Shown: positions 32,445 to 43,599 of the stretch, one piece after another
How the letters are laid out: every line of letters starts with the position of its first letter
Position numbering within the stretch: position 1 is the stretch's first letter
Assembly (NCBI RefSeq): GCF_019393635.1
Contig: NC_057861.1
Coordinates: 76,577,327-76,641,326, forward strand
Origin: Dromiciops gliroides
Taxonomy: Eukaryota > Chordata > Mammalia > Microbiotheria > Microbiotheriidae
Reading direction: 5' to 3'
Length of the DNA: 64,000 nt
The notes under the pieces: generated by a model
Seen by the model: the letters and a program-made list of their open reading frames with translations, nothing else
Databases searched by the model: none
Told to the model about the DNA's origin: nothing
Position numbers and translations under genes: made by a program

Positions 32445-33430
32445 ATATTTGTCTGGAAAGGTCTCCAGGAGTCCCTTACTGGGACCATACTTGTAGCAGA
32501 TATTTATTGAGTCAAGGATCCAGATCAGTGGAAGGCATGTCAAGAACTGTTGGTAGTGACATAGATTTAGGATAAAATCTGTTTGGGCTTTGTTATTGTC
32601 TTCTTGGCCAAATAAGCCTTTATTTCTGATTTTCATTCTGAAAGGTCCCTTGTTAGCTCTTGGAGAACATTCCAGGTTTAGCTGTTTGCATTTTCTTATG
32701 GAGAAAACTGTCAAACAATATAGGAGTACATTATAGTAAAACAGATAGAAATTTACAAGGACAGATAAATGGGATTTTTCTCTTTTCTGGTCTTTGACAC
32801 TCTTCCAGTATGTTTTGAGGCCCCTTATGTTGAAATCTTGGTCACTTTGTTGTATGTACAAATTCCTGGCCTGTTTTTGTTGGAATTTAGACTCCAGCCC
32901 AGTTTTATGTAGTTGAATTTCTAGTACAGAGTTGCAAGCAATTCTCTGTGCTTGTCAGATGAGGAAATGTAGGCTTATTTTCCTGTTGTGTGTGAAGGAC
33001 AGGGTTTGGCTCCTAGATAAAAAGTAACAATCTTTTGCAGGTGACCCTAATAAAGAGTGGAAAAGATGTTGTATGCCCCACAGTGCTGGGCTTCCTTCCA
33101 GTATGTGAGCATTGAATGCCTGTTTTCATGTCAAGCAATTTCCTTCATCACTAAGCCAGACAGAAGGAATTGGTGTTTACTTTGGGAGATATTCCAGTTC
33201 AATCTGGTAATGCAGGGAAATGACATAAGAGACCAGTATGAAGTAAACGCTATAAATTCATTTCTCTAAAGCTAGCAGTGGCTTTTTTTTTTTAATTTTA
33301 CTTGTGTCTGTAATGTGATTAGACTTTCCCTGCTTTGAACTCTGTAGTAAGGAAGAAAATTTCTGTAGTTATGGAGCTAGGAAATGGTTCTGGATACAGA
33401 CTGAACAGTTGTCAGCTTCAAATAATAGGT
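32445..33430. other. Intronic, no feature recognised
   Basis: No repeat family or exon recognised. The open frame 33057-33269 has no splice sites or motif. Confidence 0.4.
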
Positions 33431-33438
33431 AGATTTCT

Positions 33439-33597
33439 TTTTTTCTTTTTCTTTTCTTTTCTTTTTTTTTTTTTTTGGTGGGGCAGTGAGGGTTAAGTGA
33501 CTTGCCCAGGGTCACACAGCTAGTAAGTGTCAAGTGTCTGAGGCCAGATTTGAACTCAGGCCCTCCTGAATCCAGGGCTGATGTTTTATCCACTAAG
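33439..33597 (-). repeat. 5'-truncated WSINE1-like SINE with TSD
   Basis: Reverse copy with T/C-rich tail, full CORE, stopping at ATGTTTTATCCACT, so the tRNA head is missing. AGGTAGATTTCT flanks both sides (33427 and 33598), showing that truncation happened at insertion. Confidence 0.85.
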
Positions 33598-33732
33598 AGG
33601 TAGATTTCTGTTTAATTTTTACTCATAGGTCTGAAGCAGCTAAGTGATTTTGGCAGTTTCTAAGCCTGTTTCATCATCTGCATCATATACTGTCTACCTC
33701 ACAAAGTTGTTGTGAGGAGCTACATAAAGCAC

Positions 33733-33850
33733 ATTTTTTTTTTCAGGTCACACAGCTAGTAAGTGTCAAGTGTCTCAGGCCACATTTGAACTCAGGTCCT
33801 CCTCAATACAGGGCCAGTGTTTTATCCACTGCGCCACCTAGCTGCCCCCG
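33733..33850 (-). repeat. Partial WSINE1-like SINE
   Basis: Reverse copy from CAGGTCACACAGCTAGTAAG to CCACCTAGCTGCCCC; the GGCAATGAGGGTTAAG segment before the tail is deleted. GCACTTTTT-like flanks. Confidence 0.8.
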
Positions 33851-34029
33851 CACTTTTTAATTTTTAAAAATTTATTGAGTCATTTTGTTTCGACACAACA
33901 GAGACTTCCCAACAAATACCTAAACGAGTCCTCTTATGTGTAAATTTTACTGAAACAAACTAACAGGAAGGAGTGTGTGGTCTTTAATTTTGGTAGTATG
34001 GTACTAACATTGACCAGAGGATTTAAAAA

Positions 34030-34435
34030 AATATACATTTTAGTGATGCCTTTTGTCTTTGTCAATCATTTCTCAACTTGCCCCTCCTGTTCGAACCCTC
34101 CTTTTTGACAAAGAAAAACAGTCAAGCAAAAACCTACATAGTTCTTGTCTGACTGTATATGATGTTGTTTGTTAAGTATTTTGTTGCCTCTTTATCTTGA
34201 ATTTATTATCTTGGTGTCACCGTTTAACTATTTTCTGCATCATTTCATATAAGTCTTGCCATGTTTCTATGAATTCTTAATAATTGCCATTGCCTGTGGT
34301 ACAACAATATTCCATTACAATTAGTTTGTTGATATTTCCCAATTTGGGGGCACATTTTGTTTACAAGGTTTTATTATAAAAAATAAAGCTCCTGTGAATA
34401 CTTTTGTTAAGCTGTTTTTGTTCTTGCTGACATTA
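34030..34435 (-). mobile_element. LINE-1 3' fragment, antisense
   Basis: Decayed antisense L1 3' end: TAAGTCTTGCCATGTTTCTA, ACAACAATATTCCATTACAA, TATTTCCCAATTTGGGG, AAGCTCCTGTGAATAC. Confidence 0.6.
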
Positions 34436-34494
34436 ACCTCCTTGGTCTACATAGTCCTTGTAGTGGAAATTCTAGGAAAGGGTATAAGAATTTA

Positions 34495-34646
34495 TTATTT
34501 TTTTCTTTTTGCAGGGCAATGAGGGTTAAGTGACTTGCCCAGGGTCACACAGCTAGTAAGTGTCAAGTGTCTGAGGTCAGATTTGAACTCAGGTCCTCCT
34601 GAAACCAGAACCAGTGCTTTATCCACTGCGCCACCTAGCTGCCCCT
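34495..34646 (-). repeat. WSINE1-like CORE-SINE
   Basis: Full-length reverse copy, CAGGGCAATGAGGGTTAAGT to CCACCTAGCTGCCCC. Confidence 0.9.
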
Positions 34647-34861
34647 AGTTCTTCTTTAATAAGTCTGTTGGCAACTTATCTTTTGGGAAATGGCTCTTTA
34701 ATGTTATAGATTTGTATAATTTGTTTTGGAGGTCTGACTTCAATTTGTATGTACCCTTGATCCTCTCTCTTCCAGCAGATTACTTCCTTAATCATCCACT
34801 GTCTCTGAACTTCAATCTTGCTCTCTCTATGGGTTCTTTCCCTACTGTGACAAGGAATGGA

Positions 34862-35125
34862 ATAAGCATTTATATAGCGCCTACTATGTGCCAGGCATTG
34901 TGTTAAAAGTGCATTTTGCAAAAATTATCCCATTTGTTTATCACAACAATCCAGGGAGGTAGGTGTTATTATTTTCCTCATTTGAGGCAAACAGAAGTTA
35001 AGTGACTTGTCCAGTCTAAATTCAATTCCATAAACATTGCTAAGAGCTTGCTCACATAGTGAGTAAGTGTAGGAAGCTGGATTTGAACTCAGCCTGGTCC
35101 TGACACTCTATCCCCTATGCCACCA
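34862..35125 (-). repeat. MIR
   Basis: Antisense: TATATAGCGCCTACTATGTGC, GGGAGGTAGGTGTTATTATT, AAGTTAAGTGACTTGTCCAG, TGGATTTGAACTCAGCC. An unrelated short segment interrupts it near 35015-35045. Confidence 0.65.
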
Positions 35126-35149
35126 TCTACCTTCAAACATGCTTAAATC

Positions 35150-35780
35150 TTCTCACTACCATCTCCTCAAGCTGTTATCCTGTATCTATCTTCCTTTTCT
35201 CAGCCAATTTCCTTTACAAAAGCTGCCTACATTGTTTCCATTTTCTCTCCTTTCTCACTTTGTAATGTGGCTCCTGATGTATAACTCAACTGAAATTGCT
35301 CTCCAGAGTTACCAATAACTTTTAATTACCAAATCTGACAGCTTTTTTTCAGTCTTCATCTTTTTTGACTTCTGCATTTGACACTGTTGATGACTGCCTT
35401 TTCCTCCTATATACTCTCTCCTCTCTAGGTTACTCTGGCACTTCTCCCCACTATTAATTTTCACCAACTGTTCCCTTTGCTTGGAATTATCTTCCTCCTC
35501 ATTTTTTATCTCCTGAGCTCTCAGTCTTCCTTCAAGTCTCAGCTACAATGCCACCCTTTACTGCTTAATGCTAGTGCCTTCTCTTCCTAGATTAGCTCCA
35601 ATTTATTCTGTATATATCTTACTTAGACGGCATTGTTTTCATGTCTCTCCCATTAGACTGTGAGCTCCTTGAGAGCAAGGACTGGTTGGTTTTGTTTTTT
35701 TTTCCCTTTCTCCATATCACTACAGCTTAGCACAGTGCCTGGCACTTAGGGGCGCTTAGTAAATACTTCTTGACTTGATT
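35150..35780 (+). repeat. LINE-2 ORF2 end and 3' UTR
   Basis: Sense L2, diverged: GAGTTACCAATAACTTTTAA, TTTGACACTGTTGATGACTG (reverse-transcriptase FDTVDD), TTCAAGTCTCAGCTACAATG, then TTAGACTGTGAGCTCCTTGAG, GCTTAGCACAGTGCCTGGCAC. Confidence 0.7.
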
Positions 35781-35784
35781 CTCC

Positions 35785-36440
35785 TCAGGCTGTTGGCTGA
35801 CTTATCACCAGTGTCACATCTCCTAATTGTGGATATTCTCCAAGACTCTCTCTTGGGCCTCTTCTTTTCTTTCTCCCTATACTTCCTTGGTGACCTCATC
35901 AGCTTCTGTGGGTTTTACTGTCATCTCCATGGGGATGACTCACAAATCTATATATCCATGTCTAGTCTTTCACCTGAATTTAGCTCTCGCATCAGTAGTT
36001 GTCGATTGGACATTTAAAAATGGATGTTCTAGAAACACTTCAAACTTATAATGTCTACTACTGAGCTTATAATTTACTTGTACACACACACACCCCTCCC
36101 CCAAATCCCCATTTCTTATCTTTCCTATTTTTTGTCAAAGGCACCACCATCTTTATGGTGTCCCAGATTTGTAACTTATGTATTACCCGTAACTTCTTTC
36201 CCTCACTCAACATATCCTGGCCACTTTTGCCAAATCTTGCTCTTTATACCTCCAGCATCAAATCCTTCTTGTCACTCAGACAACTACTATCACCTTTCAA
36301 GTCTCAGCTAATGCCCCATCTTCTGCAAGAAGCCATTTCATATTCCCCTTAGTGCTGGTGCCTTCCTTCTGTTGATTAGCTCCAATTTATTTTTCGTATA
36401 GCTTGTTTGTACATAGTTGTTTGCAGATTGTCTTCCTCAT
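35785..36440 (+). repeat. LINE-2 ORF2 fragment
   Basis: A second sense L2: GACCTCATCAGCTTCTGTGG, GGATGACTCACAAATCTATA, AGCTCTCGCATCAGTAGTTG, GGCACCACCATCTTTATGG, TCAAGTCTCAGCTAATGCCC, ATTAGCTCCAATTTATTTTTC. Frames are broken. Confidence 0.7.
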
Positions 36441-36465
36441 TAGACTGAGCTTTTTGAGAACAGAA

Positions 36466-36616
36466 ATTGGGTTTTTTTGGGAGGGGACAATGAGGGTTAA
36501 GTGACTTTCCCAGGGTCACACAGCTAGTGAGTGTCAAGTGTCTGAGACTGGATTTGAACTCAGGTGCTCCAGAATCCAGGGCCGGTGTTTTATCCACTGC
36601 CCCACCTAGCTGTCCC
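36466..36616 (-). repeat. WSINE1-like CORE-SINE
   Basis: Reverse copy, GGACAATGAGGGTTAAGTGA to CCACCTAGCTGTCCC, inserted into L2 3' UTR. Confidence 0.9.
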
Positions 36617-37010
36617 TTAGGAACTGGTTTTAACACCTTCTTTGTAAGCTTTTCTTCATTTCTTCCCACCTGCTAAAGGTCTTCTTTCCTAACTACTTTG
36701 TATTTATTTTGTATTTGTCTTGCACATTTTTTTTTTTTTGCGGGCAATGGGGGTTAAGTGACTTGCCCAGGGTCACACAGCTAGTAAGGCTGGATTTGAA
36801 CTCAGGTACTCCTGAATCCAGGGCTGGTGCTTTATCCACTGCACCACCTAGCCGCCCCCGCACATATTTTTATATAGGTATGTGTTGTTTCCCTTGATAG
36901 AGTGTAACCTCCTTAAATGTAGGGATTTTTAAAAAAGTTATCCCCAGTGCCTGTAACATAGCAGGCACTTAATAAATGCTTATTGATTAATTCATAAAGT
37001 GCTTTGTAAA
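36617..37010 (+). repeat. LINE-2 3' end, interrupted by a SINE
   Basis: CTAACTACTTTGTATTTATTTTG and, after the SINE, AGAGTGTAACCTCCTTAAATG, CCAGTGCCTGTAACATAGCAG, CACTTAATAAATGCTTATTG. Confidence 0.75.
36727..36859 (-). repeat. WSINE1-like SINE with internal deletion
   Basis: Reverse copy lacking about 20 bases after AGCTAGTAAG; GCACAT flanks both sides. Confidence 0.85.
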
Positions 37011-38325
37011 GCACCATGGAAATTTTAAACTCATTTTTTTTTTACTACCACTGCTGCCGTCTTAGTTCTGTTCTTACCACTAGAATAATCTGAGTTGTTT
37101 TTGTTATAATGTTCTTTTACCTATATAGGTGAAATACATGAAATCACTTAAGCATTTAAGTTAACAGATTCTACCCCTCTTCACTCCACCCCACCATTGT
37201 TCTCTCAGAGAGCCAAGTGAATGGTCCCAATGGACCCTCTTCTGTTGAGTACTTGCCTTGGGAGACTAGGCAAGACTTTTATACTCCAGAATCATATTCT
37301 GAATTTCCATAGGCTAATTTCCAACACTTACATGGGTGCCTTCCTGTAAACTTAAATCTTAAAAGCACCTGGAAATGGAGTAAATTTATTTCTGAAGGGC
37401 AGCCGAAGAAGTTTGTATAGAAAGCAAGAATAGTTCCAATTCTTTGCTTTGGTGACTGGTCTCCCTTGGCTAGGGAGTTAAGGACAAGTTGTATGTTAAT
37501 AATAATGAAAGCTAACAGTTATATAATGTTTACTATGTGCCAGGCACCATACTAAGCCCTTTACAATTATTATCTCATTTGATCCTCAAAATAATTCCAG
37601 AAAGTATATGCTGTAATTATCCCCATTTTACAGAAGAAGAAATTGAGGCAGAGATTAAATGATGCCATAGTCATATAGTTACTATGTGTCTGAGACTGGA
37701 TTTGAACTCACAACTTCCTAATTTTTGGCCCAGACTTCTCTTCACTGCTCCAGAAACTTCCAGTGTTGGGGGGCTTATTGAAAAAGCCATCTTCACATTT
37801 TCTCTTCCTGAGTCAATGACTTAGTTCTTAGTATAGGATGATACTTCCAACATCTTACTGTCCAGCCTAAGGATACCAGTTTTCTTTAGTTTCCCCCAGG
37901 GAGGAAAGGTAACATGATGTGGTGTTTTCCTCTTTTCGTTAAATTCTCCCCTCCACCCCATCAAGGAGAAAAAAAAAATCAATCTAGCAGATTAACCAAT
38001 TAGTAGTGGTGGGCAGGCAGGAGGCATTAAAATTAGAGGGCGTGATAGAGTATATGGAATGTTTAGGAAAGGAAAAAATGTACACAGTGGGGAGGGGGAA
38101 GTTAGATGGACTATCTGTAGGCGCTCTAGAGCTCTGGGTTGGATCTCCCTTGCAACAGTTTGAGAAATAATCATGCTGATTAAATAAGAATGATTAAAGA
38201 GTCGTTTGTTTTAGGTAATGTTTGGGAAAATTTTGACAGGAATGCGCTCTAGGATGTAATTTTGATGTCTAGAATGTTTGAATTTAGAAAATTTTTTGCT
38301 TTATACTTGAGGGCATTACATGCCA
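37010..38325. repeat. Intronic; MIR at 37495-37745
   Basis: 37495-37745 is an antisense MIR (TACTATGTGCCAGGCACC, CCATTTTACAGAAGAAGAAAT, TGGATTTGAACTCAC). The rest of this stretch shows no recognised feature. Confidence 0.6.
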
Positions 38326-38327
38326 TT

Positions 38328-38478
38328 TCTTTTTTCTTTTTTTTTGCAGGGCAATGGGGATTAAGTGACTTGCCCAGGGCCATACAACTACTAAGTGTCA
38401 AGTGTCTTAGGCTGGATTTGAACTCAGGTCTTGAATCCAGGGCCGGTGCTTTATCCACTGCACCACCTATCTGCCCCC
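38328..38478 (-). repeat. WSINE1-like CORE-SINE
   Basis: Reverse copy with mutated segments (CAGGGCCATACAACTACTAAG), ending CCACCTATCTGCCCC. Only 117 bases upstream of the exon 2 acceptor at 38595. Confidence 0.85.
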
Positions 38479-38594
38479 AACTATGTACTCTTGCTTTCTG
38501 AACCTAGGGAGGAGGGGTTTTATACATTATTCAGAAAAGATAAACAAAAGTATACATATAAAAAATGTTTAATCTATTAATTTTTTCTTTGCAG

Positions 38595-38999
38595 GCCTTA
38601 AAGCAAGAAAGATGCTTTAGAGAATGACATATCAAGCATGTTAACTCCTGGACTGAAATCTACAAAGAAACCTATTTGCCAACAGAAACTATCAGAAGTT
38701 CAGAAACAGAAGATATTAAGCAAATGTGGATTGTTAACGGCTGGAAAATCAGAGTTCATTTCTACTTAGTGGATGGCTTCTAATCTTCTCTCTCATGGTG
38801 AAATTTAGTATAGAAATTCCAACATAAATTTTTTCCAGTAGTTTTTGTAATACAAAAAACAACCACTTTTTGAAAGCTAAGGTATGGTGTGGATGTTTAG
38901 GAACTAAAATCTAGTTCTGGTGTTCCAAGCTTGAGAAGAAACCCATTTTTGTTTTGGAGAAACCTCAGACCACGAAAATGGCAGAATCAAATGTGAAAA
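38595..38999 (+). CDS. Exon 2 of an unidentified gene, containing the start codon (MAESNVK...)
   Basis: The acceptor TTTTTTCTTTGCAG ends at 38594 and a strong donor, AAAA|GTAAGT, starts at 39000. The exon is mostly 5' UTR. The ATG at 38978 (context CGAAAATGG, purine at -3 and G at +4) opens MAESNVK and the donor splits the eighth codon; without splicing the frame meets TGA at 39010-39012. Upstream ATGs at 38622, 38634 and 38638 precede it. I could not match MAESNVK to a gene, and no third exon is recognised in the remaining 25 kb, so intron 2 should be long. The link to exon 1 at 31362 is inferred from order and the lack of another promoter. Confidence 0.6.
38638..38769 (+). other. 43-codon upstream ORF in exon 2
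   Basis: ATG at 38638 reads MLTPGLKSTKKPICQQ... to TAG at 38767, lysine-rich, wholly inside the exon and ending 208 bases before the main ATG. It could repress translation of the main frame or be a chance ORF. No known peptide recognised. Confidence 0.4.
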
Positions 39000-39000
39000 G

Positions 39001-39770
39001 TAAGTTTGTGTGAGTGTGCTCATGCCTGCTCTCATTGGAACGCCTGCCCCAACATCACAGAATAAGAACTAGAGAGGAAACCTGAGAGTTTTAGTGACAA
39101 GGCTTCAGAGTGGCAGTTTTAAGACTAGAACTATATCTTCTAGTGCTCTCTTTTTTTTCTAAGCTTTAATTCATTCAGTGACTGTTTCCCAGGCATACCA
39201 CCAGTATGCCCTGACCTTGAGGGTGGGCATTGGATTAGGCCATTGGTATAGAGTAAATATGCTTCTTGCTTTCAAAGAGTGTACTGTTTGGGTTGAAACA
39301 ATATTATGGAGGTGGAGTGAATAGCAACCCCTTTGACTGTGGTCTGTCTTCTTTCTACCTTCCCAATATTTCATATTGCTAGCACAGCCTGAGTTTAGAA
39401 TAAGATGAGGAGAGTTTCTGTGACAGAGGAGACTTGGGGTCCCAGTACCATTTTCCAGGGAGTGAGGAATAATGTTTTACTTCTCACTGGGATATTAGAT
39501 CATAGATTTAGTGGGGTCTCTTGTTGAGGGAGAGATCTTAGGAGCATGTATATATAAGACAGCAGACCCTGAATGAACAAAGAGTTGACTAGTTAGAGTT
39601 AATATCTGTCAACACTGAGCTCCCAGCTCACTCTGCCTTTCCCTGGCAAATAGGTAGCCCCAGTTATCTTACACATTATTTATGATATGACTGGATGTAT
39701 AGTAGCTGAGAATTGATGAATCTTCATCTTCTGTAAACTCCCTTCTGTTTCTCTCTTCCTTCCTCCACCC
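39001..39770 (+). other. Intron 2, no feature recognised
   Basis: No known repeat or further exon seen. Confidence 0.4.
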
Positions 39771-39774
39771 TCCC

Positions 39775-40260
39775 CCTTTTTTGGAGGTGATGATAAACAT
39801 TTTTATTTAAAGTTTTGAGTCCAAATTATATCTGTTTTTCTCCTTTTTTGAAGGGTCTGGTTTCTGTACCATAAAGGTACCAAATTAGAGGGGTGTGTAA
39901 TGGAGTCTTTGTTTCCCTCCATTCCTTTTTTTCTTTTCTTTAAAAAAAATTCAGCAAGCATTTATTAAATGCTTGTCTTGTGCCAAGCACTTCGAATACA
40001 GAGACAAAAACCGAACACTCCCAGACCTGAAGGACTTTATATTTTATGGAGAAAATAACATGTCATAGAAAATTAAATACAAAATATATAAATAAAAATT
40101 TCCCAGGGAGGGTACAGCCTCTGGAGTCCTTTCCTTTCCACATTCCTCTCCTATTTGCCTTCCTGCCCACTGGCAAACCAGTATCTTTTTTTTTTAATTA
40201 AATTTTTTGGGGTTACATTTTGAGATCCAAGTTATCTCCCTCCTGCCCAACCCCATATTA
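39775..40260 (-). repeat. L1 3' and L2 pieces, antisense
   Basis: 39775-39850 resembles antisense L1 3' UTR. 39955-40110 is antisense L2 (GCAAGCATTTATTAAATGC, TTGTGCCAAGCACTTCG). 40183-40260 is another L1 tail. Confidence 0.5.
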
Positions 40261-40274
40261 GAGAAGGCCAATTA

Positions 40275-40445
40275 AAAAAATTATATATATATATATATAT
40301 AAAATGCAGGTATGCATGTATGCACACATGCATGTGTATGCGTGTGCACATGCACGTGTATTTATGTATATATACACATATGGAACCATATAATACACAC
40401 ATATCATATAATCATATGTATATGTGCACATATATAATACATGTA
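40275..40445. repeat. (TA)n and alternating purine-pyrimidine (TG/CA) tract
   Basis: TATATATATATATATA then GCACACATGCATGTGTATGC and TATATACACATATGG. Nearly all alternating purine-pyrimidine for about 170 bases. Confidence 0.85.
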
Positions 40446-40449
40446 TTAG

Positions 40450-40800
40450 TTCTTTAAAGGTGGCTAGCATTTTCCTTCATTAGTCCTTTGTAGTTGATTT
40501 GAATGATCATATTATTCAAAATAGCTTAGTCATTCATAGTTACTCTTCCAATAATATTGCCATTACTGTACACAGTGTTCTCTTGGTTCTACTCGTTTTG
40601 CTTTGCATTATTTCATGCAAGTCTTTCTATATTTCTTATAAAACCAACCTGCTCATCATTTCTTATAGTGCAATAGTATTCCATTACAATCACCTACCAC
40701 AACTTATTCAGCCATTCCCCAATTGATGGTCATCCCTCTCACTTTCCAGTTCTTTACCAACACAAAGCAGAACAGTGTCTTTGCCACAACTGATGGCAGT
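40450..40800 (-). mobile_element. LINE-1 3' fragment, antisense
   Basis: CCTGCTCATCATTTCTTATAG, TATTCCATTACAATCACC, CAACTTATTCAGCCATTCCCC, AATTGATGGTCATCCC: the end of ORF2/3' region of marsupial L1. Confidence 0.75.
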
Positions 40801-41904
40801 CTTTGGAAATAGCTGAAATCCCTTGGGGGTGCTTTGGCTGAGCTGTCATGACTTGAGGAAGCATAATAAGTATATGGTTTGATGGGGACTCTTTCTATAG
40901 GAAAATAGCCAGTGCTATCTCAACAACCAGTTTAATTACCTCACTTTGTGGGTCCTCTTGCTTTGGTGGGTTTATTGGAATGATGATCCTGTGTCCAAGG
41001 AACACCTGCCAGGCTAGTTCCCTGTGACTTTCCCTAGCCTAAGAGTTAGTAGGGACCCTGATTTGGTGATAATGTTGGGCAGTATTGGACTTAGTAACAA
41101 TAGCAGACTGGGTATGGAAATGAAAGTCAGCTTTGAAGTGGTGCTTATAATTTTAACTGATGTCCAGAGCTGGAAAATAATATCAAAATCAGAGTGCTAT
41201 TGTAAGTGACTGATGCCTTGGTACCATCTATTTCAATGTATAGTACAGACTGTTCTCACTTTATATAAGTGGATTTTTCTGCAGACCTCTTTGTAAATCG
41301 ATTTTTATATAATGTAAATTGGCCTGTGGATGTGGGGAAGGGAAGGAGACAAGAAGAGGACTGTGCACCTTTGAATGGAGGGGCAGTCAGCACTTGGTTC
41401 AAGTACATATTGGGGCCAATGACAGAGAAGTTATGACGGGTGAAATCTGAAATAACTGAGGGAACAAAGGTTCGAGTTTCTGAGCTTGATTTATTAAGTA
41501 GTGTGTGCCAATTGCATAACTAATTGGGACCAGGCTTCCTCCGATTGATGTTAGACCCGGGTTACAGGGGTAGACAGATTTTTATGCATTTAAAGAAAAC
41601 AGTTAACAGGATATAAACCAGCATACAATCTGATTTCTAATTGGAGGAAAGATTAAGGGCTTTCTGAGTTGGGAGGGGGAGAGTGAATAGGTATAATTCC
41701 CTGAAATCAGGAAAAAAGAAGTGTCTCACTCCCTGAGTGTTTGTATTCAAAGGAACCAGTAACTGACTGGTATGGGGCCAGTTTTCAGATGAGACATAGG
41801 GGTTGTTTGAGATGTAAAATTGTGAGAAAACTTCTTTCATGAATCTTTTTCTTTGACTGGATTTCTGTTCAGTATACCCTTGGTCCTTAGTGAGGGGTCT
41901 CTGT

Positions 41905-42660
41905 TTATCCTTTGTTTTTGAAGACGACTCATGACATCACAGGGTGCTGTCTTGTGCATAAATTGGATTTAAGTGAGGCAGTTGCACAGAGTCTTCAGCT
42001 TTATTCTCTCTTCCTGAGTCATCAAAGTTCAGTGGCAAGACAAAAGTCAAGACAACTGGTGATGGCCCAAGATGCAGCAAATGACTTTGGTGTCTTAGAT
42101 GCCTGACCAAGCTGTAGGTGCTCCACAGTGCCTTCTTCAGCTGCCTTCTTGGCCATTAAAACAAATTGTTCTCGGGGCAGCTAGGTGGCGCAGTGGATAA
42201 AGCACCGGCCCTGGAGTCGGGAGTACCTGAGTTCAAATACGGCCTCAGACACTTAACACTTACTAGCTGTGTGACTCTGGGCAAGTCACTTAACCCCAAT
42301 TGCCTCAGTAAACAAAACAAAACAAATTGTTCTCATCTGCCCACTCCACCAGGGGAAGTTTTCATGTGCTTGGGGTAGACACCCCCCTAACAGGTTTGAG
42401 GCTTGTCATTTACCCTCAACTTGATTTAGCCCATCTACTGAGATGGTTTACTGGGGTGGCTGTTGTGTTTGCTACAGCTTTTTGGAGCCACTGGTGAGAG
42501 TTGGGTGGCAAGTGGATACCAAAGATGGATGAGCAGCCCTGAAATGAACTCGGCAAGTCCTCACATCAGAGGTGCTAGTCTTCCTGAAAACCCCATATGG
42601 TCTCTAAGCAGCAGGTAGAGGTGGTCCAGCTTCCCAGCCATGCAGGGCTTGGTTCAAACA
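41905..42660. repeat. Marsupial SINE-like block split by a WSINE1-like copy
   Basis: GACTCATGACATCACAGGGTG resembles the tail of the long SINE at 55034. The following TGCTCCACAGTGCCTTCTTC... GAGTTGGGTGGCAAGTGG reads like a repeat but the family is not resolved. Confidence 0.45.
42174..42321 (+). repeat. WSINE1-like CORE-SINE with TSD
   Basis: Forward full-length copy flanked by ACAAATTGTTCTC (42161-42173 and 42322-42334). Confidence 0.95.
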
Positions 42661-43239
42661 ATACAATGAAGTTTCCTCACAATTCCCATAATTGAATAGT
42701 TTTCTTATAAGACAGAAATTGGACTAGATCCACAATTGAATAGAAAGGGAACTGCACTAGATCCAGAATTGAGTCACAAGATGGAGTTAGTAGTGGAAGC
42801 AGGAGGATGAACACACAGCTGGGCCAGCCACATGGGGGTCTGGCTGGAATTGAGAGAAAAAACGTGTTGGGGACAGACATGTGGAGCCAGACAAAGACAG
42901 GAGAGGTTGGGAGACAGCATGGGGCCCAGAACATACACAGTAACAGAGCATGGACAGACAGAATACAGACATGTGGGTGGGCGAGCAGAATGGGGCAAAG
43001 GTCTTCTCTCAGCACCAGAAGTCTCAAGCCAAGCCCCCAATCTGGCAGTGGTTTCTTGTGTGTCCATTCTTCTGCTTTCACTTGGAGAAATTTTTTGGCA
43101 GGGGAGGCATGGAGCAGTGTAAAACAGTAAGGTTAACATGGGTGGGTTTTTTGGGAATGTGGATTTCTTTCAGAATTCTTTATGTAAAGTTAAATTTGTG
43201 TAATGCAAATTTATGTAAAGTGAGAACTGACTGTATGGG

Positions 43240-43590
43240 TTTTGCCAGCCTTTCAGGGTGCCAGTGCTGACAGCTTTGGGCTTTTCTTTCTCCATGTTGG
43301 AGTGTGAAAAGATGTGGCTTGTCATTAAATTCTATGAATCATCATTAATGTCTGTAATTAAGTAGTGATCCATAATCTCTTCCACAGTGGGGGATAACAC
43401 TGGGCTCCTGGTGACCATGTACAACGTGCTTTTTCATTTTATTTAACACCATTTGCTCTCTAGTGGTGTGCTAGACCATATGTTTGCAGAGAATATTCTC
43501 AGTCATCTCAGATGCCAGAGGATAAGCCCACCTGTGTGTCCCAGGGGCACTTTAAATGCAGCTTAACACAAATGGAACTATAGTGCTCTC
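43240..43590. other. No feature recognised
   Basis: Unique-looking intronic DNA. Confidence 0.35.
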
Positions 43591-43599
43591 AGAGCAAAG

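Larger units (their letters stand above)
41246..43233. mobile_element. Candidate Tigger-like DNA transposon remnant with nested insertions
   Basis: The ends are inverted: left CAGACTGTTCTCACTTTATA at 41246 and, on the opposite strand, right CAGTCAGTTCTCACTTTACA at 43233. Both are directly flanked by TA (41244-41245, 43234-43235), the target site of Tc1/mariner elements. The subterminal TAAGTGGATTTTTCTGCAG style recalls pogo/Tigger termini. No transposase frame is visible. The interior now contains other sequence (LTR-like 41440-41890, a SINE-derived block 41905-42660, and an LTR-like block to about 43130). Confidence 0.5.
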
